This document shows, in pieces, positions 52,694 to 62,358 of a stretch of 64,000 nt of DNA. The stretch covers positions 1-64,000 of the forward strand of contig NZ_PTIR01000012.1 of assembly GCF_002934455.1 (NCBI RefSeq), in the 5' to 3' direction. Every line of letters begins with the position of its first letter. Position 1 is the stretch's first letter. The position numbers and the translations under genes are program-made. The notes beneath the pieces were generated by a model. That model did not search any database, had not been told where the DNA came from, and was given only the letters and a program-made list of their open reading frames with translations. This DNA comes from Trinickia symbiotica. Lineage in GTDB: Bacteria; Pseudomonadota; Gammaproteobacteria; Burkholderiales; Burkholderiaceae.

Positions 52694-53614
52694 ATGTCCG
52701 CCATCGCGCTGCGAACCTTCTTCAGTGCGACGCGTCGCGAAGGCGCGCGCTTCGCGGATGCCGTTATGCGTTTCAGTCAACATCGCTGCTCGACGATGGC
52801 GGCGGGCATCGCCTTTTATTCCGCGTTCTCGTTGGCGCCAATGCTCGTAATGGTCATCGCCGTCGCCGGGTGGTTTTTCGGAACGGATGCGATACGAGGA
52901 CAGATTTACCAGGATGCGCACCAGTTGATCGGCGATCAGGCGGCCGCCGCCGTTCAGATGATCGTCATCAACTCGCGCAAGCATAGCGACACGGGGGGCT
53001 TCGCCGCATTCGTCTCTTTCATCGCGTTGGCGTTCGGTGCGTCCGCCACTTTCGCCTCGCTCAACACGGCGCTCTCCATCATATGGCCGCAAAGCGGGGG
53101 CGGCCGCTTCGCAAGCGTACTCTCGCTCGTCAAGATTCGCCTCATCTCTTTCGGTCTCGTGCTCGGGGTGGCGTTTCTCGCCATCGTCTCGCTCGTGCTC
53201 GATACGTTCATCACCTACATCGGGACATGGCTTTGGGGCAACTCGACTTATGTCATCGTCGGAGACGCGCTGCAACTTGCGTTCGGCCTCGGCGTACTCT
53301 CGCTGTCGTTCGCCGCGTTGCTCAAGTTCCTGCCCGACGCCTATGTCGCCTGGCGCGATGCGATCATCGGAGGAATCCTCGCCGCCGTGCTTTTTTCCGG
53401 CGGCAAGAAGCTCTTCGCGATCTATCTCGCCCATGCCGGGATGGCCAACGCATTCGGGGCGGCCGGCTCGCTGGCCGTGCTGTTGATGTGGCTTTACTTT
53501 TCGGCGGCGGTGCTGCTTTTCGGAGCGGAATACGCCGCGGCGCGCGGGCGAACGCACGCCAGATCAGCGGCACGCACCGAACACGCGCACGGCGGCTCGC
53601 ACTCGGCGCGTTGA
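52694..53614 (+). CDS. YihY/virulence factor BrkB family membrane protein
   Basis: The 306-residue inner-membrane protein has about six hydrophobic segments, with TMAAGIAFYSAFSLAPMLVM at the start, and the GGILAAVLFSGGKKLFAIYL and AAGSLAVLLMWLYFSAAVLL patterns near the C-terminus. The C-terminal tail is hydrophilic. The family was once taken for ribonuclease BN, which is wrong; function is unknown, possibly transport. Confidence 0.88.
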   Translation: MSAIALRTFFSATRREGARFADAVMRFSQHRCSTMAAGIAFYSAFSLAPMLVMVIAVAGWFFGTDAIRGQIYQDAHQLIGDQAAAAVQMIVINSRKHSDTGGFAAFVSFIALAFGASATFASLNTALSIIWPQSGGGRFASVLSLVKIRLISFGLVLGVAFLAIVSLVLDTFITYIGTWLWGNSTYVIVGDALQLAFGLGVLSLSFAALLKFLPDAYVAWRDAIIGGILAAVLFSGGKKLFAIYLAHAGMANAFGAAGSLAVLLMWLYFSAAVLLFGAEYAAARGRTHARSAARTEHAHGGSHSAR

Positions 53615-53911
53615 ATCGTCAGTTCATTGCTCATTCAGCGGTCCGCGCGCACCTGAATGGGACATCAAGCCCAAAAGAGATGCAAAGAATGAATTATTGC
53701 AAGGCGGCTAATTAGCTATTTCCAAATATGAAATAAAACACCCATCGGCTCAAGCCAGCTTCGATCGAGATAACCGGCAGACCGTTGTCCAGCGCCGCGC
53801 AACGCGTTGTTACCTTTTTGAGACACTTTATTTTTTCCGTTCGTCGTCTCGAGGGCATTGAGCTATTCTGCGTTCCGCAACAGACTCATAACTCATCCGC
53901 GTGGAGAAATG
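53615..53911. other. Porin upstream region, no gene seen
   Basis: This 297-bp intergenic stretch is clearly AT-richer than its surroundings in its middle and right part (AATATGAAATAAAAC near 53725; ACTTTATTTTTT near 53824), as expected for a strong porin promoter. No small gene with a start and ribosome binding site is visible. Confidence 0.4.
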
Positions 53912-55090
53912 ATGAAAAAAATCGCTTTGTCGAGCCTCTCGCTCGCGCTTATCGGTGCAGCTGGAGTGGCGCACGCGCAAAGCAGCGTGACGCTGTACGG
54001 CATCATCGATACGTCGATCACGTATGTGAACCATGCCGACGGCGGCAAGAATCAGTGGTCGGTCAGCAACAGCAACTCCGGTGACCTGTCGGGCACGCGC
54101 TGGGGCTTGAAGGGCCAAGAAGATCTCGGTGGCGGCCTCGCCGCGATCTTCCAATTGGAAAATGGCTTTGACCCGGGCAACGGCAAGCTGGGTCAGGGTT
54201 CGCGCGAATTCGGCCGTCAAGCCTTCGTCGGCCTGCAGAGCAACCAGTTCGGTACGGTGACCCTCGGTCGCCAGTACGATCCGCTCATCGACCTCGTGCA
54301 AGGTATCACCGCCGACAACTACTTCGGCAGCGTCTTTGCTACGGCGGGTGACGTCGACAACTACGATAACAGCTTCCGCGTCAACAACGCGATCAAGTAC
54401 ACGTCGCCGACGTATGCCGGCTTCCAGGTCGAAGCTTTGTACGCGCTTGGCGGCGTGGCCGGCAAGACGAGCAGTGGCCAAACCTGGTCGTTTGCGGCAG
54501 CTTACAACAACGGCCCGATTGGCGTTGCGGCCGGCTATTTGCTGACCGACAACGCGAACAGCGCGGCGCGCACCACGTGGACGTCGACGGGATCGGCAGC
54601 GGTATCGTCAACGTCTGACGGCACGTTCGATGGCCCGGTTAACAGCGGTTATGCCACGGCGAAGTCGATCGGCATCGCTCGAGTGGCTGCGCAGTACACG
54701 TTGGGCGCATTCACGTTCGGCGCGGGCTACAGCAACGCGCAGTACAAGGCTGATGGATTCTCCGCGTTCCATACGACCGAGAAGTACAACACGGGCCAAG
54801 GCTTCCTAAACTACCAGGCAACGCCGGCACTGCTCTTGGGCCTCGGCTATAGCTACACGAAGTCGAGCGGCGACACATCGGCGACGTATCACCAAGTTTC
54901 CGCCGGCGCCGACTATAACCTGTCGAAGCGCACGGACGTGTATCTGGTCGGTGCGTGGCAGCATGCAAGCGGCGATACGGGCGACGGCACGGGCGGCAAG
55001 GTGGCGGCTCAAGCATCGGTCGGCTCGTACGGCTACGCCGGCACGTCGAACCAAACCCTCGTCAGCCTGGGCCTGCGCCACAAGTTCTGA
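53912..55090 (+). CDS. General outer-membrane porin (Burkholderia OmpC/OpcP type)
   Basis: The 392-residue protein has a signal peptide (MKKIALSSLSLALIGAAGVAHA, cleaved before QSSV), starts with the porin strand SVTLYGIIDTSITYVNH, contains the typical GTRWGLKGQEDLGGGL and SREFGRQAFVGL, and ends with the outer-membrane signature LGLRHKF. It should form a trimeric 16-strand barrel for small hydrophilic solutes. ATG 53912 (GGAGAA upstream) is chosen over the adjacent ATG 53909. Confidence 0.95.
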   Translation: MKKIALSSLSLALIGAAGVAHAQSSVTLYGIIDTSITYVNHADGGKNQWSVSNSNSGDLSGTRWGLKGQEDLGGGLAAIFQLENGFDPGNGKLGQGSREFGRQAFVGLQSNQFGTVTLGRQYDPLIDLVQGITADNYFGSVFATAGDVDNYDNSFRVNNAIKYTSPTYAGFQVEALYALGGVAGKTSSGQTWSFAAAYNNGPIGVAAGYLLTDNANSAARTTWTSTGSAAVSSTSDGTFDGPVNSGYATAKSIGIARVAAQYTLGAFTFGAGYSNAQYKADGFSAFHTTEKYNTGQGFLNYQATPALLLGLGYSYTKSSGDTSATYHQVSAGADYNLSKRTDVYLVGAWQHASGDTGDGTGGKVAAQASVGSYGYAGTSNQTLVSLGLRHKF

Positions 55091-55150
55091 CGATGCGCTA
55101 AGCAGTCCGAAGCAACGCTTCGAAAGCAGCACTTCGAAAGCAGCACCGAG

Positions 55151-55185
55151 CCAGCCGAAGGCCAGTCCTTCGGCTGGTTTTTTTT
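55151..55185 (+). terminator. Rho-independent terminator of the porin gene
   Basis: CCAGCCGAAGG (55151-55161) and CCTTCGGCTGG (55167-55177) form an 11-bp stem with a 5-nt loop, followed by a run of eight T. It lies 60 bp after the porin stop codon. Confidence 0.9.
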
Positions 55186-55394
55186 CGCCGTCATCGAGGC
55201 GCTCCCTTGCCTGGCGCACGACTCGTAAACGAACAGAAAGCTTTCCTTCCCTTAGCGTTCATCTACGCATGATGGAATACGTGCGCTTCACATCACCCAC
55301 CGCATAGCCCTCCTTCGCCAGATTGAGATCCGTTCATGCGGGGTCGATCTGTCTCGCGCGGGCGCCGCGGTTACCAATAACCAGGAGCCCCCCA

Positions 55395-57083
55395 ATGCTT
55401 CGGCGTCAGATTGCTCTTCTTTCCCTTTCGGCCATCGCGCTTGCGTCCACGGTCGCGTGGAGCGCGAGCGACGACCACGACAAAGGCCATTCGGATTCGC
55501 ATGCGGAAGCGGTCCGTACGGCAACGCCCATCAAGCACCTTGTCGTGATCTTCAATGAGAACGTTTCTTACGATCACTACTTCGCGACGTACCCGCACGC
55601 GGCCAACCCGACCGGAGAGCCGAGCTTCACGGCGGCCGCCGGCACGCCGAGCGGCAATGGTCTCTCCGGCGCATTGTTGACCGACAACCCGAACGCGACG
55701 AATCCGGCCAACGGCACGGGCGCGACGAATCCGTTCCGCCTCGACCGTTCGCAAGCGGCCACGGCTGATCAGAACCACGCCTATACAGCCGAAGAGCAAG
55801 CGTACGACAACGGCGCGGCCGACCTCTTTCCGAAATACACGGGCCGCGGCTCGAGCGGCGGAGCCGGCGCATTCGGCACGAACGGTCAGGTCATGGGCTA
55901 CTACGACGGCAACACCGTGACGGCGCTCTGGAATTACGCACAGCACAATGCGATGAGCGACAACGCGTACACGTCGACCTACGGTCCGTCGACGCCCGGC
56001 GCACTCGAAGTCATCGCGGGGCAGACGAACGGCATGAAGCCGATCTTGACGACGAAGAAACCGTCGGTGCCTGGCTCCTACTACGTCAACGACGGCCAGG
56101 GCAGCTTCACGATGATCAACGACGTCGATCCCGCCTACGACGTCTGCTCGAGCAAGACTGACCAGGCCTTGATGACAGGCAAGAACATCGGCGATTTGCT
56201 GAACGCGCGCGACATCTCGTGGGGCGGGTTCATGGGCGGCTTCAACCTGCAGACGACGAACGCCAACGGCACGACGAACTGCCAGCGCAGCACGTTCTCG
56301 ACGGTGGTCGGCGCGGCAACGGGCGACTACATTCCGCACCACAACTGGTTCCAGTACTACGCGTCGACGTCGAACCCGCAGCACTTGCGTCCGAGCTCGG
56401 TGAAGGCCATCGGTCATAGCTACGACCCGCACAGCAAGACGCTCGACCCGGCCAATCACCAGTACGATATCGATGACTTCTTCGCCGCCGTGCGCGCCGG
56501 GAATTTTCCGTCGGTCAGCTTCCTGAAGGCGCCCGCCTATCAGGACGGCCATGCGGGCTACTCGGACCCGCTCGACGAGCAGGTCTTCGTCGTCAAGGTT
56601 CTGAACTTCCTGCAACAGCAACGAGAATGGCGCGATACGGCCGTCATCGTGACCTGGGATGACTCCGACGGTTGGTACGACCACGCCTACGCGTTGCCGA
56701 CGAGCGCCTCCTTCGATTCCGTCGCCGACCAGCTCAACGGCAACGGCATCTGCGGCTCGGGCACGGCGCCGGCCGGCCTGAACGGCAAGCCCGTCAACGG
56801 CCGTTGCGGTCCGGGCACGCGCATCCCGTTCCTCGTGATTTCGCCGTGGGCGAAGCGCAACCATATCGACCATACGCTCATCGATCAGTCGTCCGTCGTT
56901 CGCTTCATCGAAGACAACTGGCTCGACGGCGAGCGCATCGGCGGCGGCTCGTTCGACGCCAGCGCGGGTAGCGTCATGGGCATGTTCGACTTCAATCGCC
57001 GCGACGAAGAGCATGGCGAGTCGGCCAAGCTCTATCTCGATCCGAACACGGGCGTACCCGTCGATTCGGAAGCCGGGATTTGA
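55395..57083 (+). CDS. Acid phosphatase/phosphoesterase family protein (AcpA-like)
   Basis: The 562-residue protein has a signal peptide (about 1-24) and belongs to the phosphoesterase family (PF04185) that includes AcpA acid phosphatase and phospholipases C. Visible motifs are the metal site IKHLVVIFNENVSYDHYF, AMSDNAYTSTYGPSTPG, VTWDDSDGWYDH and FLVISPWAKRNHIDHTLIDQ. It should act in the periplasm or outside. AGGAG precedes ATG 55395. A strong terminator follows. Confidence 0.88.
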   Translation: MLRRQIALLSLSAIALASTVAWSASDDHDKGHSDSHAEAVRTATPIKHLVVIFNENVSYDHYFATYPHAANPTGEPSFTAAAGTPSGNGLSGALLTDNPNATNPANGTGATNPFRLDRSQAATADQNHAYTAEEQAYDNGAADLFPKYTGRGSSGGAGAFGTNGQVMGYYDGNTVTALWNYAQHNAMSDNAYTSTYGPSTPGALEVIAGQTNGMKPILTTKKPSVPGSYYVNDGQGSFTMINDVDPAYDVCSSKTDQALMTGKNIGDLLNARDISWGGFMGGFNLQTTNANGTTNCQRSTFSTVVGAATGDYIPHHNWFQYYASTSNPQHLRPSSVKAIGHSYDPHSKTLDPANHQYDIDDFFAAVRAGNFPSVSFLKAPAYQDGHAGYSDPLDEQVFVVKVLNFLQQQREWRDTAVIVTWDDSDGWYDHAYALPTSASFDSVADQLNGNGICGSGTAPAGLNGKPVNGRCGPGTRIPFLVISPWAKRNHIDHTLIDQSSVVRFIEDNWLDGERIGGGSFDASAGSVMGMFDFNRRDEEHGESAKLYLDPNTGVPVDSEAGI

Positions 57084-57126
57084 AGCGCGGTGCCGCGGCA
57101 CTGATGATATTCCGCTAGATGGCTAG

Positions 57127-57166
57127 CGCGCACAGCCCGGCTTTTTGCCGGGCTGTGCGCGTTTTT
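57127..57166 (+). terminator. Rho-independent terminator after the phosphatase gene
   Basis: CGCGCACAGCCCGGC (57127-57141) and GCCGGGCTGTGCGCG (57147-57161) form a perfect 15-bp stem with a 5-nt loop, followed by five T. Its position rules out the upstream start of the following cytochrome gene. Confidence 0.92.
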
Positions 57167-57199
57167 ATCGATCGATCGCCACTCCAACTCTTGTCAACG

Positions 57200-58666
57200 A
57201 TGCACTCGCCCGAACCCAATTGCACTGCTAACCCACCGCGCGTAACGCGGCCGCGCGCGTCCCTCATGGGCGCCTGCGCGACTGTTGCGCTCATCCTTGC
57301 CGCCGTCGGAATCGGCGCGGGCACGGCGATGCATGTGCATGCGCAAACAGAAGCGCGACAAGAGCAACCGCAAAGCGCCGCGGCCAGCGACGCCGCAATC
57401 CCGGCCGATGACGGCATCGGGCACGATGGATGGAACCCCCATCCGGTCCACCTGCAACGCCCGGCCGTAGCGCCGCTCAGCGCAATGGCTCAGCTCGGCA
57501 AACTGATTTTCTACGATCCCTCGTTATCGGCCTCGGGCAAGATGTCGTGCGCGTCATGTCATAGCCCGCAACGCGCCTACGGTCCGCCGAATGCGCTGTC
57601 GGTCCAGCTCGGCGGTCCTTCCTTGAAATTGCAGGGCGTGCGAACGCCGCCCTCGCTGATGTACCTCTATCGCCAGCCGAATTTCAGCATCGGCCCCGAC
57701 CAGGCCGATGCCGACGCGCCCGTCGATCTCACACTGGCAGCGGCGCAAGTTTCAGGTGCGGCCCGCGCGCAGAAAACCGCCGGCGTCGCGCCCGCCGCAC
57801 CGGCACTCGTGCCGCAAGGCGGCCTCTTTTGGGACGGACGCGCCGACACGCTCCAATCGCAAGCGTACGGCCCGTTGCTCGATCACGCCGAGATGGCGAA
57901 TGGAAGCATCGACGAAGCGGCCGAGAAGATCGAACGCAGCCCGTATCGAGCCCAATTCGAGCAACTTTTTGGCCCAGGAATTTTCAAGAACCGCCGTCTG
58001 TTGCTGTCCGAGGCGCTCTTCGCGGTGGCTCGCTATCAGGTCGAAGAACCGTCGTTCCATCCGTACACGAGCAAATACGATTACTGGCTCGAGGGCAAAG
58101 CGCGTTTGACGCCGGCCGAACTGCAGGGATTGCGGGTCTTCAACGATTCGAAAAAGGCGAACTGCGCGGGATGCCATCTCTCGCAACCGAGCAAGGACGG
58201 TCAACCGCCGATGTTCACCGACTATCAATACGAAGCGCTCGGGGTGCCGCGCAACCGACGCATCGCGGCCAACCGCAATCCGCGCTACTTCGATATGGGT
58301 GTTTGCGGCCCCTATCGCAGCGATCTCGCGACGCAAACGCAGTACTGCGGGATGTTCCTCACGCCGACACTGCGCAACGCCGCCACACGTGAGGCGTTTT
58401 TTCATAACGGCGTCTATCGCACGCTCGAGGAAGTCATCGACTTCTACAATCTGCGCGACATCGATCCCGCGAAGGTCTATCCGCGCGACGCGCATGGCCG
58501 CATCCTGCAATACGACGATCTGCCCGCGAAGTACCGGGCGAACATCGACAAGCAAGACGCACCATTCGATCGAAAGCGCGGCGACGAGCCTGCCATGTCG
58601 AAAGACGAGATCGCCGATCTGATCGCGTTCCTGAAGACTTTGAACGACGGGTACAGTCCGCAATAA
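57200..58666 (+). CDS. Di-haem cytochrome c peroxidase family protein
   Basis: The 488-residue protein has one N-terminal hydrophobic anchor or signal (about 24-48, ACATVALILAAVGIGAGTA) and two haem-binding motifs, CASCH (about residue 117-121) and CAGCH (about 330). The GGLFWDGRADTLQSQA and PTLRNAATREAFFHNGVYRT segments are typical of CcpA/MauG-type proteins. It reduces peroxide or oxidises a partner in the periplasm. The start is ATG 57200 or 57266; an in-frame ATG at 57119 lies upstream of a terminator. It is linked to the AcpA-like gene as often seen in Burkholderia. Confidence 0.88.
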   Translation: MHSPEPNCTANPPRVTRPRASLMGACATVALILAAVGIGAGTAMHVHAQTEARQEQPQSAAASDAAIPADDGIGHDGWNPHPVHLQRPAVAPLSAMAQLGKLIFYDPSLSASGKMSCASCHSPQRAYGPPNALSVQLGGPSLKLQGVRTPPSLMYLYRQPNFSIGPDQADADAPVDLTLAAAQVSGAARAQKTAGVAPAAPALVPQGGLFWDGRADTLQSQAYGPLLDHAEMANGSIDEAAEKIERSPYRAQFEQLFGPGIFKNRRLLLSEALFAVARYQVEEPSFHPYTSKYDYWLEGKARLTPAELQGLRVFNDSKKANCAGCHLSQPSKDGQPPMFTDYQYEALGVPRNRRIAANRNPRYFDMGVCGPYRSDLATQTQYCGMFLTPTLRNAATREAFFHNGVYRTLEEVIDFYNLRDIDPAKVYPRDAHGRILQYDDLPAKYRANIDKQDAPFDRKRGDEPAMSKDEIADLIAFLKTLNDGYSPQ

Positions 58667-58674
58667 GACAAAAA

Positions 58675-58730
58675 GACAAAACCCCGCGAGGCGCGGGAGC
58701 TCGAAAGCTCCCTACCTCACGGGGTTTTTG
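58675..58730. terminator. Bidirectional terminator between cytochrome and HU genes
   Basis: AAAACCCCG and CGGGGTTTTT form the outer stem, and GGGAGCT-CGAA-AGCTCCC the inner hairpin. A runs on the left and T runs on the right allow termination in both directions between the two convergent genes. Confidence 0.85.
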
Positions 58731-58762
58731 CAACCAGCGTGATTCGCTCGTCGAACGCCCGA

Positions 58763-59212
58763 CTAAACGCCGGAGGCGGCATCCTTCAGCTTCTTGAGCG
58801 CGCGTGCCTTGATGCGCACGGTGGCCGGCTTAGCCGGGAACCAGCGCTCTTCGCCCGTGAACGGATCCTTGCCGAAGCGCTTCTTCTTCGCCGGAACCGC
58901 CTGGACGACGATCTTCAGGAGGCCAGAGAGCGTGAACTCGCCGGCGCCCTTCTTGTGCACGGAGCCGAGGATCGTGTCCTCGAGCGCCGAGAGGACGGCC
59001 TTGACCGATTTCGGCTCGACAGCGGCACGCTCGGCGAGGTGGGCAGCCAGCGAGGCCTTCGTGAAGGTGTCCTTGATCGGCGCGGGTGCGCCGGACGCCT
59101 TCACGGCGACCTTCTTAGCCGCGACCTTCTTTGCGGGCACTTTCTTGACAGCTGCTTTCTTGGCCGGTGCAGCCGCAGCCTTTTTCGCAACCTTCTTTGC
59201 GGAAGTCGACAT
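58763..59212 (-). CDS. HU-like DNA-binding protein with Lys/Ala-rich N-terminal tail
   Basis: Residues 1-45 of 149 are a histone-H1-like tail with repeated (P)AKK units (KKVPAKKVAAKKVAVK). Residues 48-149 are a HU/IHF fold: KDTFTKASLAAHLAER, then the DNA-binding arm GKDPFTGEERWFPAKPATVR. It should compact or bend DNA; the tail adds charge-based binding. AGGAG precedes ATG 59212. Such tailed HU proteins are common in Burkholderiaceae alongside the ordinary HU. Confidence 0.9.
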   Translation of the reverse strand: MSTSAKKVAKKAAAAPAKKAAVKKVPAKKVAAKKVAVKASGAPAPIKDTFTKASLAAHLAERAAVEPKSVKAVLSALEDTILGSVHKKGAGEFTLSGLLKIVVQAVPAKKKRFGKDPFTGEERWFPAKPATVRIKARALKKLKDAASGV

Positions 59213-59488
59213 GTTTCTCCTACCTGTTGGTCGTTGAACGCAGGAAGCGCGCGCCAAAGTAGCGCGCCGCTTCAACGCCGGATTCTACAAGCGCCGCGCG
59301 GCTTAATGCATCTTTTTATGCGCGCGAGCCGCTTCACCGGCCGAAAAACGTTGCGTCCGTCAGACTATCGGCACTCGTGGCGCCCCTTCGAACAGGCAGA
59401 AGCGGGTACGTCGGAAGCAAAAGCCGTGGGGTACAGGGTTCGCCCTCATAGGGCGAGCCCTGTGCTTCGACGATGAACTACCCGGCGA

Positions 59489-61597
59489 TCACGACGCGCC
59501 CAACGCCGGATCGCTCATGCTGCTGTGGCCGGTTTCGACGTGGCCGGCCAGCGTTCTGGCGAACGATGCATCGGTATCGACCGTCACCGTCAGGTCGTAC
59601 CAGCCATGGAATGCGCGCAAATCGAGGTACAGGTCCACGCTTTTTCCACCCGCCACCTGGCGCGTGACGCTGCCGCCGTCGTAAGCGTTGGCGATCTTGA
59701 ACGTGCAAGCCGACGTGCCGGCGTTCTTCAGATGCAGTTCGATGTTGCCGTTCGCGACGTCATAGGACTCCGTCACTTCGGGCACGGCCGTATCCGCGTG
59801 CCACGCATGCAGCATCGCCGCTTTGCCCGCAAAACCGCGGGCAAAGCCGTTCGGTCCATGCACGACGTATCGGTAGCTGCCATCCGCGCCGAGCGGCAAA
59901 TCGTCGGTAAGCCGCTTTTTCGCCTCGACGGTGTACGAGCGCGGCGCATTAACGGATGCGGGTTGATAAGCGAGCAACGCGGCGCCCGCCTCACCCGTAT
60001 TGACGAATTCGAGGCGCAGCGTGTTGTTCCCCGCGTCTGCGTGCGAGCGCACGAAAAGCTCATAGGGCAGCGCGCGCGCCGGACGCACGCCCGGCTCCTG
60101 GCTCGGCATCGACTGAGCGGGAGGAGGCACCGGCACGTAGTCGGGGTGCCGCTGCTGATCGGGCGGCACATAGCTCGTCGTCGCCGGCAGCACCGGGAAT
60201 GCGGCGTTCGGATTCGCGAAGTCGAATGCGCGGGTCAGATCGCCGCAGACGGCGCGGCGCCATGGCGTAATGTTGGCCTCGCGCAGGTTGCCCTGGCGAC
60301 CGAAGCGCTTTTCGATGAAACGGATAATCGACGTATGGTCGAACGTCTCCGAGCAAACCCAGCCGCCCTTCGACCACGGGGAAACGACGATCATCGGCAC
60401 GCGTGGGCCGAGTCCGTAGGGTCCCGCCGGATAAGTGCCGTTACCCGCGAAATACTCGTTCGTCGTGTCGACCGTCGAGCGCCCCGACGTCGTCGACCAG
60501 GCCGCGAACGGGGGCGCCACATGGTCGAAGAAGCCGTCGTTCTCGTCGTAAGTGATGAGAAGCGCCGTTTTGCTCCATACGGCCGGGTTCGACGTGAGAA
60601 CTTGCAGGACCTGGTCCACGTACCATGCGCCGTAGTTCGCCGGCCAGTTCGGATGCTCGGAGTACGCCTCCGGTGCGACGATCCACGAAACCTGCGGCAA
60701 CGTCCCGTTCTGCACATCGGCCTTCAGCATGTCGAAATAGCCGCCGCTCACGGCCACGTTCGTGCCGGTGCGCGCTCTGTCATAGAGCGGATTGCCGGGC
60801 TGCGCGCCGCGGTACTGGTCGAAGTAGAGCAGCGAGTTGTCGCCGTAGTTGCCGATATAGGCGTCCTGCGTCCAGCCCCACGAACCGTTCGCGTCGAGCC
60901 CGGTGCCGATGTCCTGGTAGACCTTCCACGAGATGCCGGCTGCCTGCAGCACTTCGGGATACGTCGACCATGAATAGCCCGCTTCGGCATTGTCGATGAC
61001 GGGCCCTCCCCCGTTGCCGTCGTTGCCGACCCAGCCTGTCCACATGTAGTAGCGGTTTGGATCGGTCGGCGTCATGCCCGAGCAGTGGTAGGCGTCGCAG
61101 ATCGTGAACGCATCGGCGAGCTGGTAGTGGAACGGAATGTCCTGCCGCGTGAGGTAGGCCATCGTCGTCGTGCCTTTCGCCGGCACCCACTGATCGTAGC
61201 GACCGCCGTTCCACGCGGCATGCGTCGTCGTCCAGTCATGGGGCAGATCCTGCAGGAACTGCAGGCCGAGGTCCGGCGCACTCGGGTGAAACGGCAGGAC
61301 GTAGCCCGCGTCGGCGGCGAGCGGCTGATACCAGACGGGCTTGCCGTTCGGCAGCGTGATTGCGCGGCGATCGCCGTATCCGCGCACGCCGCGCAGCGTA
61401 CCGAAGTAGTGGTCGAACGAGCGATTCTCCTGCATCAGGATGACGATGTGCTCGATATCTTCGATGCTGCGCGTCGCATCGTTGGCGGGAAGCGCGAGCG
61501 CGTTACGAATGCCGGCGGGCACGATGCCCATCGCGGTGGCCGCGCCGGCCGCTTGGGCGGCAGCGCGCAGGAAGTCACGGCGGCTTGTCGAAGTCAT
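59489..61597 (-). CDS. Phospholipase C, phosphocholine-specific (PlcN type)
   Basis: The 702-residue enzyme has a Tat signal (STSRRDFLRAAAQAAGAATA) and the phosphoesterase family motifs IEHIVILMQENRSFDHYFG, DAYHCSGMTPTDPNRYYMW, ITYDENDGFFDHVAPP and VSPWSKGGWVCSETFDHTS. Two C-terminal beta-domains (about 490-700) are typical of bacterial phospholipases C (DUF756). It hydrolyses phosphatidylcholine or similar lipids outside the cytoplasm. ATG 61597 is chosen because the Tat motif follows directly. Confidence 0.93.
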   Translation of the reverse strand: MTSTSRRDFLRAAAQAAGAATAMGIVPAGIRNALALPANDATRSIEDIEHIVILMQENRSFDHYFGTLRGVRGYGDRRAITLPNGKPVWYQPLAADAGYVLPFHPSAPDLGLQFLQDLPHDWTTTHAAWNGGRYDQWVPAKGTTTMAYLTRQDIPFHYQLADAFTICDAYHCSGMTPTDPNRYYMWTGWVGNDGNGGGPVIDNAEAGYSWSTYPEVLQAAGISWKVYQDIGTGLDANGSWGWTQDAYIGNYGDNSLLYFDQYRGAQPGNPLYDRARTGTNVAVSGGYFDMLKADVQNGTLPQVSWIVAPEAYSEHPNWPANYGAWYVDQVLQVLTSNPAVWSKTALLITYDENDGFFDHVAPPFAAWSTTSGRSTVDTTNEYFAGNGTYPAGPYGLGPRVPMIVVSPWSKGGWVCSETFDHTSIIRFIEKRFGRQGNLREANITPWRRAVCGDLTRAFDFANPNAAFPVLPATTSYVPPDQQRHPDYVPVPPPAQSMPSQEPGVRPARALPYELFVRSHADAGNNTLRLEFVNTGEAGAALLAYQPASVNAPRSYTVEAKKRLTDDLPLGADGSYRYVVHGPNGFARGFAGKAAMLHAWHADTAVPEVTESYDVANGNIELHLKNAGTSACTFKIANAYDGGSVTRQVAGGKSVDLYLDLRAFHGWYDLTVTVDTDASFARTLAGHVETGHSSMSDPALGAS

Positions 61598-61752
61598 ATT
61601 CGGTTCGTCTTGGGCGAAAGTGGAACGAGACGGCCTCGTGCGAACGAAGCGCGTCGGCGAGTACTGCCAGACTACAAACGCTGAAAAACGAGGACAACGA
61701 GAAATCTCGACGGTATTGCTCGAAACGGCATTTACAGTGCCGTCGATCGAAC

Positions 61753-62079
61753 TCAATCGGCGGAATGCATGACAGGCGGCAGCAATGGGTTCGAAGCGGG
61801 CGTCTGTCCCGGGCCGGGAGGCGTACCGAAGCCCTGAGCGAGCGAGCCGCTCGCCGCGTGGCCAGCATCTTGTAGCAGGCCGGCGCGCGCGCCGGGCAAC
61901 ATAGGCGTGGATTCGGACGCTTGCGTCGTCGTTTGCGCTTCCTCACTGCCGCCGCGATTGCCGCAAGCCGTCAATGCGATGGCGGCATACACCGGGAACA
62001 CACGCCACCCCCTCACAAACGCGCCGAGCCACAAACGTTTGCCCAAACGCGCGCCTTCGCGCCACTTGTTCGTCGACAC
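61753..62079 (-). CDS. Small lipoprotein of unknown function
   Basis: From GTG 62079 (GGAGG upstream) the 108-residue product has a basic, hydrophobic leader ending in the lipobox LTAC (FPVYAAIALTACGNRG). The mature part is Gly/Pro/Ala/Thr-rich and disordered. No family is recognised. ATG 62112 is a longer alternative. It lies upstream of the phospholipase gene on the same strand and may be co-transcribed with it. Confidence 0.6.
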   Translation of the reverse strand: MSTNKWREGARLGKRLWLGAFVRGWRVFPVYAAIALTACGNRGGSEEAQTTTQASESTPMLPGARAGLLQDAGHAASGSLAQGFGTPPGPGQTPASNPLLPPVMHSAD

Positions 62080-62358
62080 CGTTCCTCCATGACCGAGCTC
62101 GATGCCGGACACGCATCAGCAAGCCAATGTCTGGCCAACAGCCGGATGGCGGTCAGCATAGGAACGAATCGTGTCGGACTGATGAAGATCTTACGGAGTC
62201 GGAATCAATCGTAACTTCTTGTAACGCGCTCAATTGGAAGAGCGATTCCGAAGCAGGGACACGCGCGGCGGCCCGCTAGCCGCACGAACGCGTGGAAGAA
62301 CGTAAGGGAGGCGAAGGCGCGTGCCTGGGCGACACGCGCGGCCGACGAAGGCGAACGA
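62080..62358. other. Intergenic region, no gene seen
   Basis: The stretch between galU and the small lipoprotein gene has no credible coding frame or clear terminator hairpin with a T-run. Confidence 0.4.

Noticed and set aside
52376-53557. 393-codon minus-strand frame opposite the BrkB-family gene
   Set aside because: Arg/Glu-rich antisense artefact without a ribosome binding site.
55371-57101. 576-codon open frame on the minus strand across the AcpA-like gene
   Set aside because: It is the antisense shadow of a well-conserved gene in GC-rich DNA; the product is Val/Arg-rich with no known motif.
59525-60973. 482-codon plus-strand frame inside the phospholipase C gene
   Set aside because: Antisense shadow; the opposite strand carries clear catalytic motifs and a Tat signal.
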